From a virus: a DNA stretch of 63,344 nucleotides. Location: the IMG/VR virus record IMGVR_UViG_3300037200_000212, positions 1-63,344 of that record; one strand, given 5' to 3'. Within the stretch, counting starts at the first letter, position 1, and the number at the start of each line of letters is the position of its first letter. A program made the position numbers and the translations under genes. Shown here one piece after another: positions 41,028 through 48,637 of the stretch. The notes under the pieces were generated by a model that saw nothing but the letters and a program-made list of their open reading frames with translations, did not search any database and was not told the origin of the DNA.

Positions 41028-41456
41028 TCATTTCTTCACATCACATTTTTTGCAGTAATCAAATGTTTCTTTCAAACCAAAATATGGAACGAATTCGTGG
41101 TCGCATTTATTCGATTGAAAAGGAATTCCTATCGGATCTTGTTTGAATGGATTACCGAATAAAGTCATTTGATCATCTGATTCTTTATCTTTTGACATTT
41201 CTTTTACTAATTCATCGATTTCTTCTTGCGAAAGATTGAATATTTTATCAGAGAAAATGAATTTAATATCTGTCATACTAGTTCCTTCAAAATACCCGGC
41301 TCTATCAATTTTCACAAAATCATAAATCCCACTTTGTATCAACTGAGATCTATTATAAGTGGTTTTAGTTAGTATTATTTGATTTCCGATCCATGATAAT
41401 AAATAAAGACCGGGACCAACTATAATACTTTGGGGAATAATATCTGAATTACTCAT
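41028..41456 (-). CDS. Hypothetical protein with C-terminal Cys/His site
   Basis: A 142-residue protein: a beta-rich N-terminus, an acidic helix (QEEIDELVKEMSKDKES) and a C-terminal CDHEFVPYFG...YCKKC zinc-like motif. Function unknown. Confidence 0.78.
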   Translation of the reverse strand: MSNSDIIPQSIIVGPGLYLLSWIGNQIILTKTTYNRSQLIQSGIYDFVKIDRAGYFEGTSMTDIKFIFSDKIFNLSQEEIDELVKEMSKDKESDDQMTLFGNPFKQDPIGIPFQSNKCDHEFVPYFGLKETFDYCKKCDVKK

Positions 41457-41697
41457 TGCTTTTCATCTCCTCTAGCATTTCTTCCATAGTTTTTATGTAG
41501 GTTTTAATGGCAAAAATGCGTTCGCCCATCATTGGATATTGTTCCATTTTAGTCATTTTTTTGTTTAATTCTTCGCCCATAATTTTAAAAGCTGCTTCAA
41601 AACCATCGATATATGAATCATAAACATAATCTTCTGCTTCTTTATCATAACATTTGTTTCTAACATGATCTTTTGCAAGTGATGATAATTTAGACAT
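41449..41697 (-). CDS. Small helical protein at the head of the long minus operon
   Basis: An 82-residue protein from ATG 41697 with a strong GGAGG (41712-41708). It is helical (YIDGFEAAFKIMGEELNKKM and a Met/Glu-rich end). It is the first gene of the minus block that runs down to 15772, diverging from the lone plus gene. An upstream in-frame ATG lacks an SD. Confidence 0.78.
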   Translation of the reverse strand: MSKLSSLAKDHVRNKCYDKEAEDYVYDSYIDGFEAAFKIMGEELNKKMTKMEQYPMMGERIFAIKTYIKTMEEMLEEMKSNE

Positions 41698-41732
41698 TGC
41701 TTTTAAACCTCCAGGCATATTATAATACAATT
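41697..41732. promoter_or_regulatory. Compact divergent promoter with overlapping TATAAT boxes
   Basis: Within 36 bp between divergent genes, ATTATAAT gives TATAAT on the plus strand (41721-41726) and on the minus strand (41724-41719). A TTGCTT at 41697 lies 18 bp before the plus box. The plus start would fall at about 41733, the A of the ATG, implying a leaderless message. For the minus gene the start would fall at the GGAGG. Sequence-pattern evidence only. Confidence 0.5.
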
Positions 41733-42083
41733 ATGGACGGATTAATATCACAATTTTGCGTTTATTTCGCATTATTAAATACTAATATGAATACCGGTGC
41801 TTGTCAAGCTGCTTTAAATGCAACTTATTCGCAGACAGGCGCTAAGTCTGGTTATGATTTGATTCAAAATACTTATACTAAAAAGGGCCAGGATTTCATT
41901 AAAGATAATCTTAATGATCAATTGGTTTATGGAGCGGTTGGTTTATATGCATTAGACGATGCTTATAAAAAGAAGGAAATAAAGTTAAGCACCAAATGTA
42001 ATGTATTTTTATGTGATAGTTTGAGTATGGATTTAACTCAAACTAATCAATCTTATTCTTTAGGCTGGAAATGGAACTTTTAA
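41733..42083 (+). CDS. Lone plus-strand gene in the minus block; unknown function
   Basis: A 116-residue protein (LISQFCVYFALLNT, then ACQAALNATYSQTG) ending in NQSYSLGWKWNF. It has no SD at its ATG, which sits where a transcript from the TATAAT at 41721 would begin. It ends 4 nt inside the convergent gene at 42080. It is the only plus gene between 15.8 and 55 kb. Small phage proteins with this alternating, aromatic C-terminus exist but are uncharacterised. Confidence 0.8.
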   Translation: MDGLISQFCVYFALLNTNMNTGACQAALNATYSQTGAKSGYDLIQNTYTKKGQDFIKDNLNDQLVYGAVGLYALDDAYKKKEIKLSTKCNVFLCDSLSMDLTQTNQSYSLGWKWNF

Positions 42084-42385
42084 TCTTCCCAACTAATTAT
42101 TCCATATTTATGATAGTAGTATTCTTGTTTATCTGATAATTTCGAATAAGTTCTATATTCTTCACGAAAAACAGTATATCCGAGTTTCTCAAAGAAATTA
42201 TAATCTTCTTCATTTAATTTTATATAGGGGTCATCTAAAACTATATTTGTATTACCCATTGAAGATGCTCCCTTGATTCTTTCCATTATTTTTACTCTTT
42301 GATAATTTAAATCATCTGTAAAGAATTTTCTAACCAATTCTTTTGCTGTTGAAGCTTTAAACACTTTATCTAGAATACTACCCAC
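42080..42385 (-). CDS. Small hypothetical protein, GTG start
   Basis: A 101-residue protein (FKASTAKELVRKFFTDDL; EKLGYTVFREEYR) starting at GTG 42385 inside the endonuclease VII-like gene's end. Function unknown. Confidence 0.72.
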   Translation of the reverse strand: MGSILDKVFKASTAKELVRKFFTDDLNYQRVKIMERIKGASSMGNTNIVLDDPYIKLNEEDYNFFEKLGYTVFREEYRTYSKLSDKQEYYYHKYGIISWED

Positions 42386-42833
42386 AGTTACTCCTTAAAT
42401 AATTAATCGCTTGTTCGAATAAAATTAAGTTATCTTTGAAGTTACCTAAACCATAATTACAATTTTTACAAAGCAAACCACGGACTTTACCTGTTGAATG
42501 ACAATGGTCTAAAAATAAATTTCTATATCTTTTATCTCCATTGTCTTTTTCTTTGCATATTGCACAACTATACTTTTGTTGTTCAAGCATTACGTTATAT
42601 TGATCTAAAGTTATTCCATATTTTATTTTTAAATGGGAGTTATATTTTACTTCGGGCTTCTTTTCTCTATATTCTTTTTTCTTTTGTCTTATTAAATCTT
42701 TATTATATTTTCTATATTCTATTCCATATAAACGAACGCAATCTTTACAATCATTTCTTATATTACCATTACCTTTATTATGATAATTATCTAATGATTT
42801 AATTTGAAAACATTTAGAACACTTCTTATCCAC
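42378..42833 (-). CDS. Recombination endonuclease VII-like protein
   Basis: A 151-residue protein. The N-terminus has CSKCFQIKSLDNYHNK with a second Cys pair (a common zinc extension). The core is KYGITLDQYNVMLEQQKYSC, then LDHCHSTGKVRGLLCKNCN and YGLGNFKDN, the endonuclease VII (T4 gp49) fold, with DHCHxTGxVRGLLCxxCN. It may resolve branched DNA or act as a homing enzyme. I place the start at GTG 42833, overlapping the reductase stop, with AAGGG as SD. Confidence 0.9.
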   Translation of the reverse strand: MDKKCSKCFQIKSLDNYHNKGNGNIRNDCKDCVRLYGIEYRKYNKDLIRQKKKEYREKKPEVKYNSHLKIKYGITLDQYNVMLEQQKYSCAICKEKDNGDKRYRNLFLDHCHSTGKVRGLLCKNCNYGLGNFKDNLILFEQAINYLRSNCG

Positions 42834-44466
42834 AAGAACCCTTACCGGTAATATCACATATGTCCACTTGTTCTTCGAAAACTTCTCCTATATGCCCAAT
42901 AGCTGTTGAGTATTTTACAGGAGTGAGTGGCTGACCATTTCTGGACCCGTCAGGGTACACAGTTAAACCCCTTAATTCTGGAAGATATTTCATCATTGTA
43001 TTCCCATACTCTCGGACTTTATTTTCGTTATTAGCTTCTGAACCCCAACGTGGTAAATTAATAGTGGAACTAATTGAATGATCAACATATTTTTGAACCC
43101 ATGCTTGAAATGCAATGCGACGATCAATATCAATGGAATATGCATCTTCGATAAGATCCGGATTAACTCCTGAATCTATTAATCTTTTCGCCGTGGGATC
43201 GATAACATATTGATAATTCCATGTATTGTGTTTGAGGTATCTTCGTTTATATGCAACACAGAATATTGGTTCGATACCGGTCGTGGTTTCTGCCAAGATT
43301 GCAATGCTACCGGTTGGAGCAATTGCTCTTGTTTTGATTGGTTTTGATAGTTCCCATTCTTTTGCATATTTGTTTGCAATGGTTCCGGACGTTTGGTAAA
43401 TTTCAAGATATTTTTCAAGCTCAGAATCTTGGCCATACTTCTTTCCATTCTTTAATAAAAATTCATGGAGTCCCATTACTCCCAACCCGAGTCGCCTATT
43501 CTTTGAACGAATTTTATCCACTTGAGAATAAGGAACATCACTATAAACAGTACCAGCGAGAAGGAATACTGTACCCAAGGTAAGTATTCGTTCCATTTCT
43601 GATAAATTTGAAATGTTTGCCAAATTAATGGAACCAAGATTGCATATATCACTATCATCTCTTGAAGTGACTTCAGTACACGCATTCCTAAGGTTTTCGC
43701 CATTATTAACTCCAGTATCAATACTAAACCCTGGTTCACCAGTCTTTAGCATTTGTCTAATTACTTCCCAATAAACACTATGGGCCATTGTATGTTGGGC
43801 ATGTTTTTCGTCATTATAAGCTTTAAAAAAGTCATCGTCAAGTATTACTGAAATATTAGTTCCATCAAGTGTTGCAGGGAAGTTAAAGTCCTTCTCTTTC
43901 ATATTTCGAACATCTTGGGACCAATCCTTTAAATGTGTAAACTTTTGCACATCCTGATGGTTCCAATGAAGTCCTGCCCAAATAGCTGAACGTCTTGAAC
44001 CGCCTTGCATAATACCACGACCAGCTTCGTTAAGCATTTGCATAAGTGCTAGAGGACCAGTAGAATGCCCTCCTGTGCGTCTTATGAGCCTTCCCTCTGC
44101 TCTTATATCACTATAAACGACTCCAATGCCAGCTCCCGTCATTAAAGCCATTGTAGACTTATGTAATAGATCTGCCCATCCTTCTCTACTATCTTCAGCT
44201 TTTAATAACAAACAATTTTGAGTTTGGTGATAATTTCGTCCGGCACTATATAAATATCTACCGCCTGGTATGAATTTTCTTTCTTTAATAGCTTCGAATA
44301 TATCCTTACAAAGTTGATCTTTCATTGAATAACCAACTGATTTCATGACATGCTTTGTTACTCGATAGCTAATATTTTCCCATGTTTCTTTGGTTCCATC
44401 TTTTAATGTATGGGAATATTTTTGTTGCATTATTGTTTCGGAAAATTTGGACATTTGTTGAGACAT
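42826..44466 (-). CDS. nrdJ: Class II (B12-dependent) ribonucleotide reductase
   Basis: A 546-residue monomeric-type reductase. Key blocks: IPGGRYLYSAGR, TGAGIGVVYSDIR, NACTEV...DICNLGSINLA, and APTGSIAILAETTTGIEPIF. The chain ends CDITGKGSCG, giving a C-terminal Cys pair for re-reduction. No separate small subunit or activase gene is nearby, consistent with adenosylcobalamin dependence. It supplies dNTPs for replication. The endonuclease VII-like gene starts within its last codons. Confidence 0.93.
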   Translation of the reverse strand: MSQQMSKFSETIMQQKYSHTLKDGTKETWENISYRVTKHVMKSVGYSMKDQLCKDIFEAIKERKFIPGGRYLYSAGRNYHQTQNCLLLKAEDSREGWADLLHKSTMALMTGAGIGVVYSDIRAEGRLIRRTGGHSTGPLALMQMLNEAGRGIMQGGSRRSAIWAGLHWNHQDVQKFTHLKDWSQDVRNMKEKDFNFPATLDGTNISVILDDDFFKAYNDEKHAQHTMAHSVYWEVIRQMLKTGEPGFSIDTGVNNGENLRNACTEVTSRDDSDICNLGSINLANISNLSEMERILTLGTVFLLAGTVYSDVPYSQVDKIRSKNRRLGLGVMGLHEFLLKNGKKYGQDSELEKYLEIYQTSGTIANKYAKEWELSKPIKTRAIAPTGSIAILAETTTGIEPIFCVAYKRRYLKHNTWNYQYVIDPTAKRLIDSGVNPDLIEDAYSIDIDRRIAFQAWVQKYVDHSISSTINLPRWGSEANNENKVREYGNTMMKYLPELRGLTVYPDGSRNGQPLTPVKYSTAIGHIGEVFEEQVDICDITGKGSCG

Positions 44467-44474
44467 TTTATTCC

Positions 44475-44684
44475 TTAAGGTTTTTTGTAAAGATCACAAA
44501 AAGTTGCATGATGCTTATTATCTTTGCCTAAGAGTGTATTTGCCCCGCATTCGCATTTCTTCTCTTCCCATTGACTTTTCTTTCTGGGACTAATTTCTTC
44601 TTTTGCACAAGCGATTGATCCGCAATTTGCGCATTCCCATACATTTCCTCTATAAACTGCTATTGGATTTTTACAGGATGCCAT
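44475..44684 (-). CDS. Small zinc-ribbon protein
   Basis: A 69-residue protein with several Cys pairs (CKNP, WECANCGSIACA, KCECGA, and a late HATFC). Probably a structural zinc protein. It lies next to the reductase gene; an electron-transfer role for the reductase is conceivable but not supported by any motif. Confidence 0.78.
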   Translation of the reverse strand: MASCKNPIAVYRGNVWECANCGSIACAKEEISPRKKSQWEEKKCECGANTLLGKDNKHHATFCDLYKKP

Positions 44685-44905
44685 AATGCTTTTCTAAAGT
44701 TTGTATCATTTGTTTGGGACCAATTTGGAAGATCTTTCTTCATTATTTGAATGGTTTCGAATATATTCATATTATAATAGTGAACTTGCCCTTGATTTAC
44801 CCATTGACCACTAAATATAACAGATTCTTCCCACACATCTTGATGCATGACTCCGAAACAAACGTCCATAAAGTTTATGTGTTTAATGTATTTATTTGGA
44901 AGCAT
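44660..44905 (-). CDS. Conserved small phage protein (GQWVNQGQVHYY)
   Basis: An 81-residue protein with NFMDVCFGVMHQDVWEESVI and GQWVNQGQVHYYNM, then IQIMKKDLPNW. This pattern occurs in many phages, without assigned function. Overlaps of 25 and 14 nt link it with its neighbours. Confidence 0.78.
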   Translation of the reverse strand: MLPNKYIKHINFMDVCFGVMHQDVWEESVIFSGQWVNQGQVHYYNMNIFETIQIMKKDLPNWSQTNDTNFRKALWHPVKIQ

Positions 44906-45050
44906 TACAATTTAATCCTTGAATCTTGCATAAATTTTGTGCAATTGCTTTGGCAGCAATATTAATTGGAACCATCACAAACTCAACAAAGAGTCCCATC
45001 AGTATAATGTTTATGACTAATGAAAGCAATAAGATTTTAAAGTTTCTCAT
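44892..45050 (-). CDS. 52-residue membrane protein
   Basis: ATG 45050 overlaps the stop of the gene before it (ATGA). The frame gives an N-terminal membrane segment (ILLLSLVINIILMGLFVEFV) and a short helical tail with two Cys, ending 14 nt inside the next gene. Function unknown. Confidence 0.65.
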   Translation of the reverse strand: MRNFKILLLSLVINIILMGLFVEFVMVPINIAAKAIAQNLCKIQGLNCNASK

Positions 45051-45220
45051 TCAACAACCAATGCATGTTTAGTTAGTTCTGTTTGAAATTCAGGAGTTGT
45101 TTTCTTCACAGCTTCAATGACTTCTTTTTCGTGTGGAGTTCCAATGATTTCTCGGAAATTTCTCCAGAAATCATTGGGTTTAATATTTTCCTTACTAACT
45201 TCCAAGCATAATAAACACAT
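45047..45220 (-). CDS. 57-residue cytoplasmic protein
   Basis: ATG 45220 with AAAGGTAC as SD; the product has CLLCLEVSKENIKPNDFWRN and a Thr/Glu-rich helix. ATGA overlap to the next gene. Function unknown. Confidence 0.65.
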   Translation of the reverse strand: MCLLCLEVSKENIKPNDFWRNFREIIGTPHEKEVIEAVKKTTPEFQTELTKHALVVE

Positions 45221-45231
45221 GTAAAGTACCT

Positions 45232-45462
45232 TTATAACCTAGACCCAGACCCAGACCAACACCCAGACCCAGACCAACACCCAGACAAAGACCCAGACCT
45301 AGACAAAGACCCAGACCTAGACCAAGACCCAGACCTAGACCCAGACCCAGACAAAGACCCAGACCTAGACAAAGACCCAGACCTAGACCTAGACCTAGAC
45401 AAAGACCCAGACCTAGACCTAGACCTACATTTGTTTTTTAAACTTCGTTTTCCTTTAGTCAT
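45232..45462 (-). CDS. Arg-Ser repeat protein coded by a hexanucleotide array
   Basis: A 76-residue protein: after a basic start (TKGKRSLKNKCRS) it is almost only Arg, Ser, Gly, Leu and a few Trp/Cys in dipeptide alternation (RSGSLSRS). The ATG has AAGGATT as SD. The coding region is the 6-bp tandem array at 45238-45425, so copy-number change keeps the frame. RS/GS-repeat small proteins occur in other phages without known function. RNA binding would fit RS-rich chains but is speculation. Confidence 0.7.
   Translation of the reverse strand: MTKGKRSLKNKCRSRSRSGSLSRSRSRSGSLSRSGSLSGSGSRSGSWSRSGSLSRSGSLSGCWSGSGCWSGSGSRL
45238..45425. repeat. Hexanucleotide tandem array (CCYAGA)
   Basis: About 31 units of a 6-bp repeat, plus-strand CCCAGA or CCTAGA with variants CAAAGA and CCAACA. 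It is far more GC-rich than its surroundings and lies wholly inside the RS-repeat gene. Higher-order blocks (CCCAGACAAAGA) repeat as well, suggesting growth by slippage. Confidence 0.92.
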
Positions 45463-45464
45463 AA

Positions 45465-45734
45465 TTATAAATCCTTAACTTTAGAAAAACTTTCAATGGA
45501 AGAAATCATAACATAAAGTTCATTCGAAACGTATTGAGCATCTTTAAATTTATTATCGGAGAAACTTCCTGTATCATAAACTATGTGACCATTTTCAAGT
45601 TTGACAAATGAATCATTAACTCCTATTAATTTTCCAGCATAAATATAATTTAGACAAAATAAAGTCACCGTTTCTCCCATGAAATTTATTAGACCTTCTC
45701 CATCAACTTCTTCAACTTTTACTAATTTTTTCAT
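45465..45734 (-). CDS. Sm-like small phage protein
   Basis: An 89-residue protein with FMGETVTLFCLNYIYAGKL, GVNDSFVKLENGHIVYDTG and YVMISSIESF. The strand order and the GVND..V.L pattern resemble a small Lsm-like barrel; the family is frequent in phages. It directly precedes the RS-repeat gene. Function unknown. Confidence 0.8.
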   Translation of the reverse strand: MKKLVKVEEVDGEGLINFMGETVTLFCLNYIYAGKLIGVNDSFVKLENGHIVYDTGSFSDNKFKDAQYVSNELYVMISSIESFSKVKDL

Positions 45735-45922
45735 TTTATCTCCTTCAATGAATCAATCTTGTTAATTATAATATGAAACAAACCTGTTTGCAAGTATTCA
45801 AGTGGGGTACAACCTATATAATTAAAGCAAGGAGTATTAAGCCACTGTTTAATCTCTTCTTTATTCATTCCAAGATCTTTGTCTAATCTTTTAATTACTA
45901 ATTCTAATTCATTTGGATTCAT
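45731..45922 (-). CDS. MbcA/ParS-like antitoxin-type domain
   Basis: A 63-residue protein from ATG 45922 (SD GGAAGA). WLNTPCFNYIGCTPLEYLQTG matches the C-terminal domain of Xre/MbcA/ParS antitoxins, where the pattern is W...P...LGG.TPLE.L.TG. No matching RES-type toxin is next to it. It may instead act as a stand-alone DNA- or protein-binding module. Confidence 0.75.
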   Translation of the reverse strand: MNPNELELVIKRLDKDLGMNKEEIKQWLNTPCFNYIGCTPLEYLQTGLFHIIINKIDSLKEIK

Positions 45923-45923
45923 T

Positions 45924-46148
45924 TCATTCTTCCCATGAATTTTCTTCACAACAAAAAGTATTACCACCTGGTAAATCTTTGTATCTGATAGTTTCTGGTG
46001 GAAGCATCCCATTATCTTCAACGCATTTTAATGCTAAAAATGCAAGATATGAAGAGGGTGGATACAAAGTTTGACCTGTTTCAGGGTCAGTTCCTAAAGC
46101 AGAATCCATCGTATTTTCTAATTTCAATAGCATTTCATTACGTTTCAT
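45924..46148 (-). CDS. Small protein, paralogue of 38656-38868
   Basis: A 74-residue protein: helical N-terminus, LYPPSSYLAFLALKCVEDNGMLPP, then a Gly/Cys/acidic tail. The GMLPP region is shared with the gene at 38656-38868. Function unknown. Confidence 0.75.
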   Translation of the reverse strand: MKRNEMLLKLENTMDSALGTDPETGQTLYPPSSYLAFLALKCVEDNGMLPPETIRYKDLPGGNTFCCEENSWEE

Positions 46149-46294
46149 TTGTATCTCTTTTGCAAAAGAAGTTTAGAATATGCGCTTCCGATGTATTTTG
46201 GCTCTTTAAAAAGTCCTTTAAATACTCTAAATTCATAATAACCAATATTAAAAAGAATCGCTAGAACTATTAGACCAAGCATTCCTATAATCAT
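46145..46294 (-). CDS. 49-residue membrane protein
   Basis: ATG 46294 overlaps the preceding stop (ATGA), with GAGGA upstream; its TGA overlaps the next ATG in the same way. One membrane segment (IGMLGLIVLAILFNIGYY) is followed by a basic tail. Function unknown. Confidence 0.7.
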   Translation of the reverse strand: MIIGMLGLIVLAILFNIGYYEFRVFKGLFKEPKYIGSAYSKLLLQKRYK

Positions 46295-46542
46295 GATAAA
46301 TAATTCCTCACATTAATATGTTCCAGTAAAATATAAGCATCTTCAATAGTTAAATCAAATCTGTTATGTATATTTTTAGCCATAATCCATTTGCAAGTAT
46401 CTTCAAATTGATCTAATATTTCATCCTTAAATAACTTGTTTTCATTTTCTAATAAATAGTTCAAAGTTTCAATAACTGGTGCAAGTATCGTCAAATAATA
46501 TGATTTATTGACGGCTAAATCGTTAATTATTTCATCTTTCAC
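46291..46542 (-). CDS. Helical hypothetical protein
   Basis: An 83-residue helical protein from GTG 46542; an ATG at 46560 is an alternative and would overlap the gene before it by 29 nt. Sequence: KDEIINDLAVNKSYYLTIL, then helical NIHNRFDLTIEDAYILLEH. Function unknown. Confidence 0.68.
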   Translation of the reverse strand: MKDEIINDLAVNKSYYLTILAPVIETLNYLLENENKLFKDEILDQFEDTCKWIMAKNIHNRFDLTIEDAYILLEHINVRNYLS

Positions 46543-46762
46543 CGCGATAATCCAAGTCATAATAATCAAGTTCTAATTCACTATTATTCAATATTTCATC
46601 TTCAATGTTTCTAATGTCTAATGTTGTTAAAGTGGATTTAACAACGGTAGTAGTGTTGTTTATCCTAGCAATGAATTCAACATCTTGACCATCCGTTCGA
46701 CCTTCAATATCTAATAGTTGACCACTAACCGTTTCATATGTGAATTCTACATATTGGTTCAT
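46532..46762 (-). CDS. Small acidic protein
   Basis: A 76-residue protein, beta-rich first half (YVEFTYETVSGQLLDIEGR) and an acidic helical end. 4- and 11-nt overlaps with neighbours. Function unknown. Confidence 0.75.
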   Translation of the reverse strand: MNQYVEFTYETVSGQLLDIEGRTDGQDVEFIARINNTTTVVKSTLTTLDIRNIEDEILNNSELELDYYDLDYRGER

Positions 46763-47115
46763 ATGAAATCTTCTCCTTCTTCATCTTCAAATAAATCATC
46801 TTTATAGTTTTTTGCATATTCTGAACCAAAATCAGCTGTTATTAGATTTAAGTCACTAAGTTTGGTTTTTTCAAAACGAGGTCTAACTTCTGGTTGAAAT
46901 AATACGCCCATTCCTATCAATGTATTTTTAACGAGTTTTTTTGCCGCTGTTAAATCTTTTTGTTTTACTGATTCAAATAGAGTTTCGTTTTTGCTATTCA
47001 ATATCTGAACTTCCAATAATTTCTCATTAATTACAACTTTAACTAATTGACTAATAGCCACAAATTCTTTTGTGACGAGCATTCCATTTGTTTTTTCGTA
47101 TCTTATACGAGTCAT
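46759..47115 (-). CDS. Hypothetical alpha/beta protein
   Basis: A 118-residue protein: beta-rich N-terminus (LVKVVINEKLLEVQILNSKN), a Lys-rich helix and an acidic C-terminus (DLFEDEEGEDF). Function unknown; it may be a small binding protein. Confidence 0.78.
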   Translation of the reverse strand: MTRIRYEKTNGMLVTKEFVAISQLVKVVINEKLLEVQILNSKNETLFESVKQKDLTAAKKLVKNTLIGMGVLFQPEVRPRFEKTKLSDLNLITADFGSEYAKNYKDDLFEDEEGEDFI

Positions 47116-47116
47116 A

Positions 47117-47308
47117 TTATTTTACTCCTTGATGCGCATTAAGAACTTCTTTCCTATCAAAGCATTTGAAAGAAGTGATATCATCTGAATATTCGGCCAC
47201 TCCTGATTTGCAGGCTCGGTTTACTGAACCAGAGTTTTGATAAAAGGTCGTGCATCCTGTGCAAGCTCCGAATATTAAAACCCAAACCAATCCTAAAAAC
47301 AATTTCAT
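47117..47308 (-). CDS. Small lipoprotein
   Basis: A 63-residue protein with a signal sequence ending in a lipobox-like FGAC (or GTGC-type CTGC just after), then a short Cys-containing chain. The mature part is about 45 residues. Small phage lipoproteins near muralytic genes can be outer spanins or superinfection-exclusion factors; a transglycosylase gene lies two genes away. Confidence 0.78.
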   Translation of the reverse strand: MKLFLGLVWVLIFGACTGCTTFYQNSGSVNRACKSGVAEYSDDITSFKCFDRKEVLNAHQGVK

Positions 47309-47562
47309 TTTGAACTCCTTTTACTTTTTAATTCAACTAACTTTTGTTCTAAATCACTAAGTCTTGCATAAATTGCTGTAACAGTCGTTCCTTCTTTATG
47401 CATAAGTTTTGGTTCAATATTTTCTAATGCATTTACTCTTTCAAACAAACATCGGAAATAATATACGAGTTCCATTGATCCAAATAGAATGACTGTTGCT
47501 AAACCTACTAAAGCACCGAATCCTATAATACTTAAAATTGGCATACTAAAAATTCCTTTCAT
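47305..47562 (-). CDS. Membrane-anchored coiled-coil protein, possible inner spanin
   Basis: An 85-residue protein: N-terminal membrane segment (LSIIGFGALVGLATVILFG), then a coiled coil (FERVNALENIEPKL; LSDLEQKLVELKS). It lies between a transglycosylase gene and a lipoprotein gene, which would make an i-spanin / o-spanin pair with the lipoprotein. Topology-based inference. Confidence 0.78.
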   Translation of the reverse strand: MKGIFSMPILSIIGFGALVGLATVILFGSMELVYYFRCLFERVNALENIEPKLMHKEGTTVTAIYARLSDLEQKLVELKSKRSSK

Positions 47563-47929
47563 TCATTGCAAGTTTAACTTTTTTAACATATGGAAACAAT
47601 TCAGGATGTTTTACTTTCTTTGTATTTTTTATTCCATAATTATAACAAACCAACCATTCATTATTATCTTTATATTTGCACTCTTTTTTCATTTTTGCAA
47701 GATATTTGATGCCCAATTCAATATTAAGCGTTGGATCTTTTAATTGTTTTATAGAATAGTTTGGGAAGCTTTTAGGATTCAATTGGAATAGACCAACATC
47801 TCCTGTAATACCTATTACATTAGGATTAAAACCGCTTTCAACTGCTACAACGCTTAAAGCTATTTTAGGATCGATATTATACGCTAAAGAGTACATTGTT
47901 ATCATCTTTATAATCATAAGTTTTACCAT
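47546..47929 (-). CDS. Lytic transglycosylase (SLT-type)
   Basis: A 127-residue soluble-lytic-transglycosylase-like domain: VVAVESGFNPNVIG with catalytic Glu31, then GDVGLFQLNPKSF and LNIELGIKYLAKM, ending CYNYG. It cleaves the glycan strands of peptidoglycan. The N-terminus has no strong signal peptide. A strong AGAGGTGA precedes the ATG. With the lipoprotein and TM-coil genes downstream it forms a second possible lysis cassette. Confidence 0.92.
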   Translation of the reverse strand: MVKLMIIKMITMYSLAYNIDPKIALSVVAVESGFNPNVIGITGDVGLFQLNPKSFPNYSIKQLKDPTLNIELGIKYLAKMKKECKYKDNNEWLVCYNYGIKNTKKVKHPELFPYVKKVKLAMNERNF

Positions 47930-47947
47930 AAATCACCTCTTGCACAT

Positions 47948-48637
47948 CTATTCGGCACTTTTATTAAGAACTTTAGGTTTATATTTTTCATCTCCTCTAT
48001 TTTGATAAAATTCGGTCAAATGTGATGGAATGTATATCCTTCGATCTTTTATAATGGCTATTACTTCGTCCTCAGATATTATTTTACCATTATGAGCGTC
48101 CCAGCTTACGTCTATTTGATTGAAATACTTAATATAACGACCATGCAAATGTCCGTGCAGAAGTATTTCACCATTATCATGTGGCTTATAATCTTTATAG
48201 CGATCATCATATTTGTTATGAATATATGGCAAATGCGACAAAAGCACTTTGGTTCCATCTTTTAAAGTAATCCAATCCAAATGGTCGCAAACATGACAAA
48301 ATCCATTCTCTAAATACTTTGTAATAAACTTCGCGGACTTTTTGTTAGCTACGAAGCATCCATCGTGATTTCCGGCCACTAGATATTTAGTTCCATTGAG
48401 TCTTGAAAGAACTCTGAATGCAACGTTAGGATTCAATGAAAAATCACCTAAAATCCAAACCGTATCTTGTTCTTTAACAGTTTTATTCCATTCTTTTATA
48501 ATGGCTTCATTCATTTCGAAAATATCTTTAAAAGGTCTTTTGCAATAGTTAATAACGTTTTTATGTGAAAAGTGCAAATCGCTTGTAAAGAATGTTTTTG
48601 ATTTTATCCTAAATTTATGTTTTAACCAAGTAATCAT
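47948..48637 (-). CDS. Calcineurin-like metallophosphatase
   Basis: A 229-residue protein with the full metal-binding set: TSDLHFSH, ILGDFSLN, VAGNHDG, LLSHLPY and LHGHLHG. It hydrolyses phosphate esters; phage relatives act as nucleotide or end-trimming phosphatases. It could supply the phosphatase step missing from the PNK-like kinase. It joins the next gene by a 4-nt overlap. Confidence 0.92.
   Translation of the reverse strand: MITWLKHKFRIKSKTFFTSDLHFSHKNVINYCKRPFKDIFEMNEAIIKEWNKTVKEQDTVWILGDFSLNPNVAFRVLSRLNGTKYLVAGNHDGCFVANKKSAKFITKYLENGFCHVCDHLDWITLKDGTKVLLSHLPYIHNKYDDRYKDYKPHDNGEILLHGHLHGRYIKYFNQIDVSWDAHNGKIISEDEVIAIIKDRRIYIPSHLTEFYQNRGDEKYKPKVLNKSAE

Noticed and set aside
44714-44965. 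83-codon plus-strand frame
   Set aside because: It lies opposite well-supported, coupled minus genes and has no SD; a shadow frame.
45238-45425. CRISPR-like array
   Set aside because: Units are 6 bp with no spacers; it is a coding microsatellite. I found no CRISPR array anywhere in the window.
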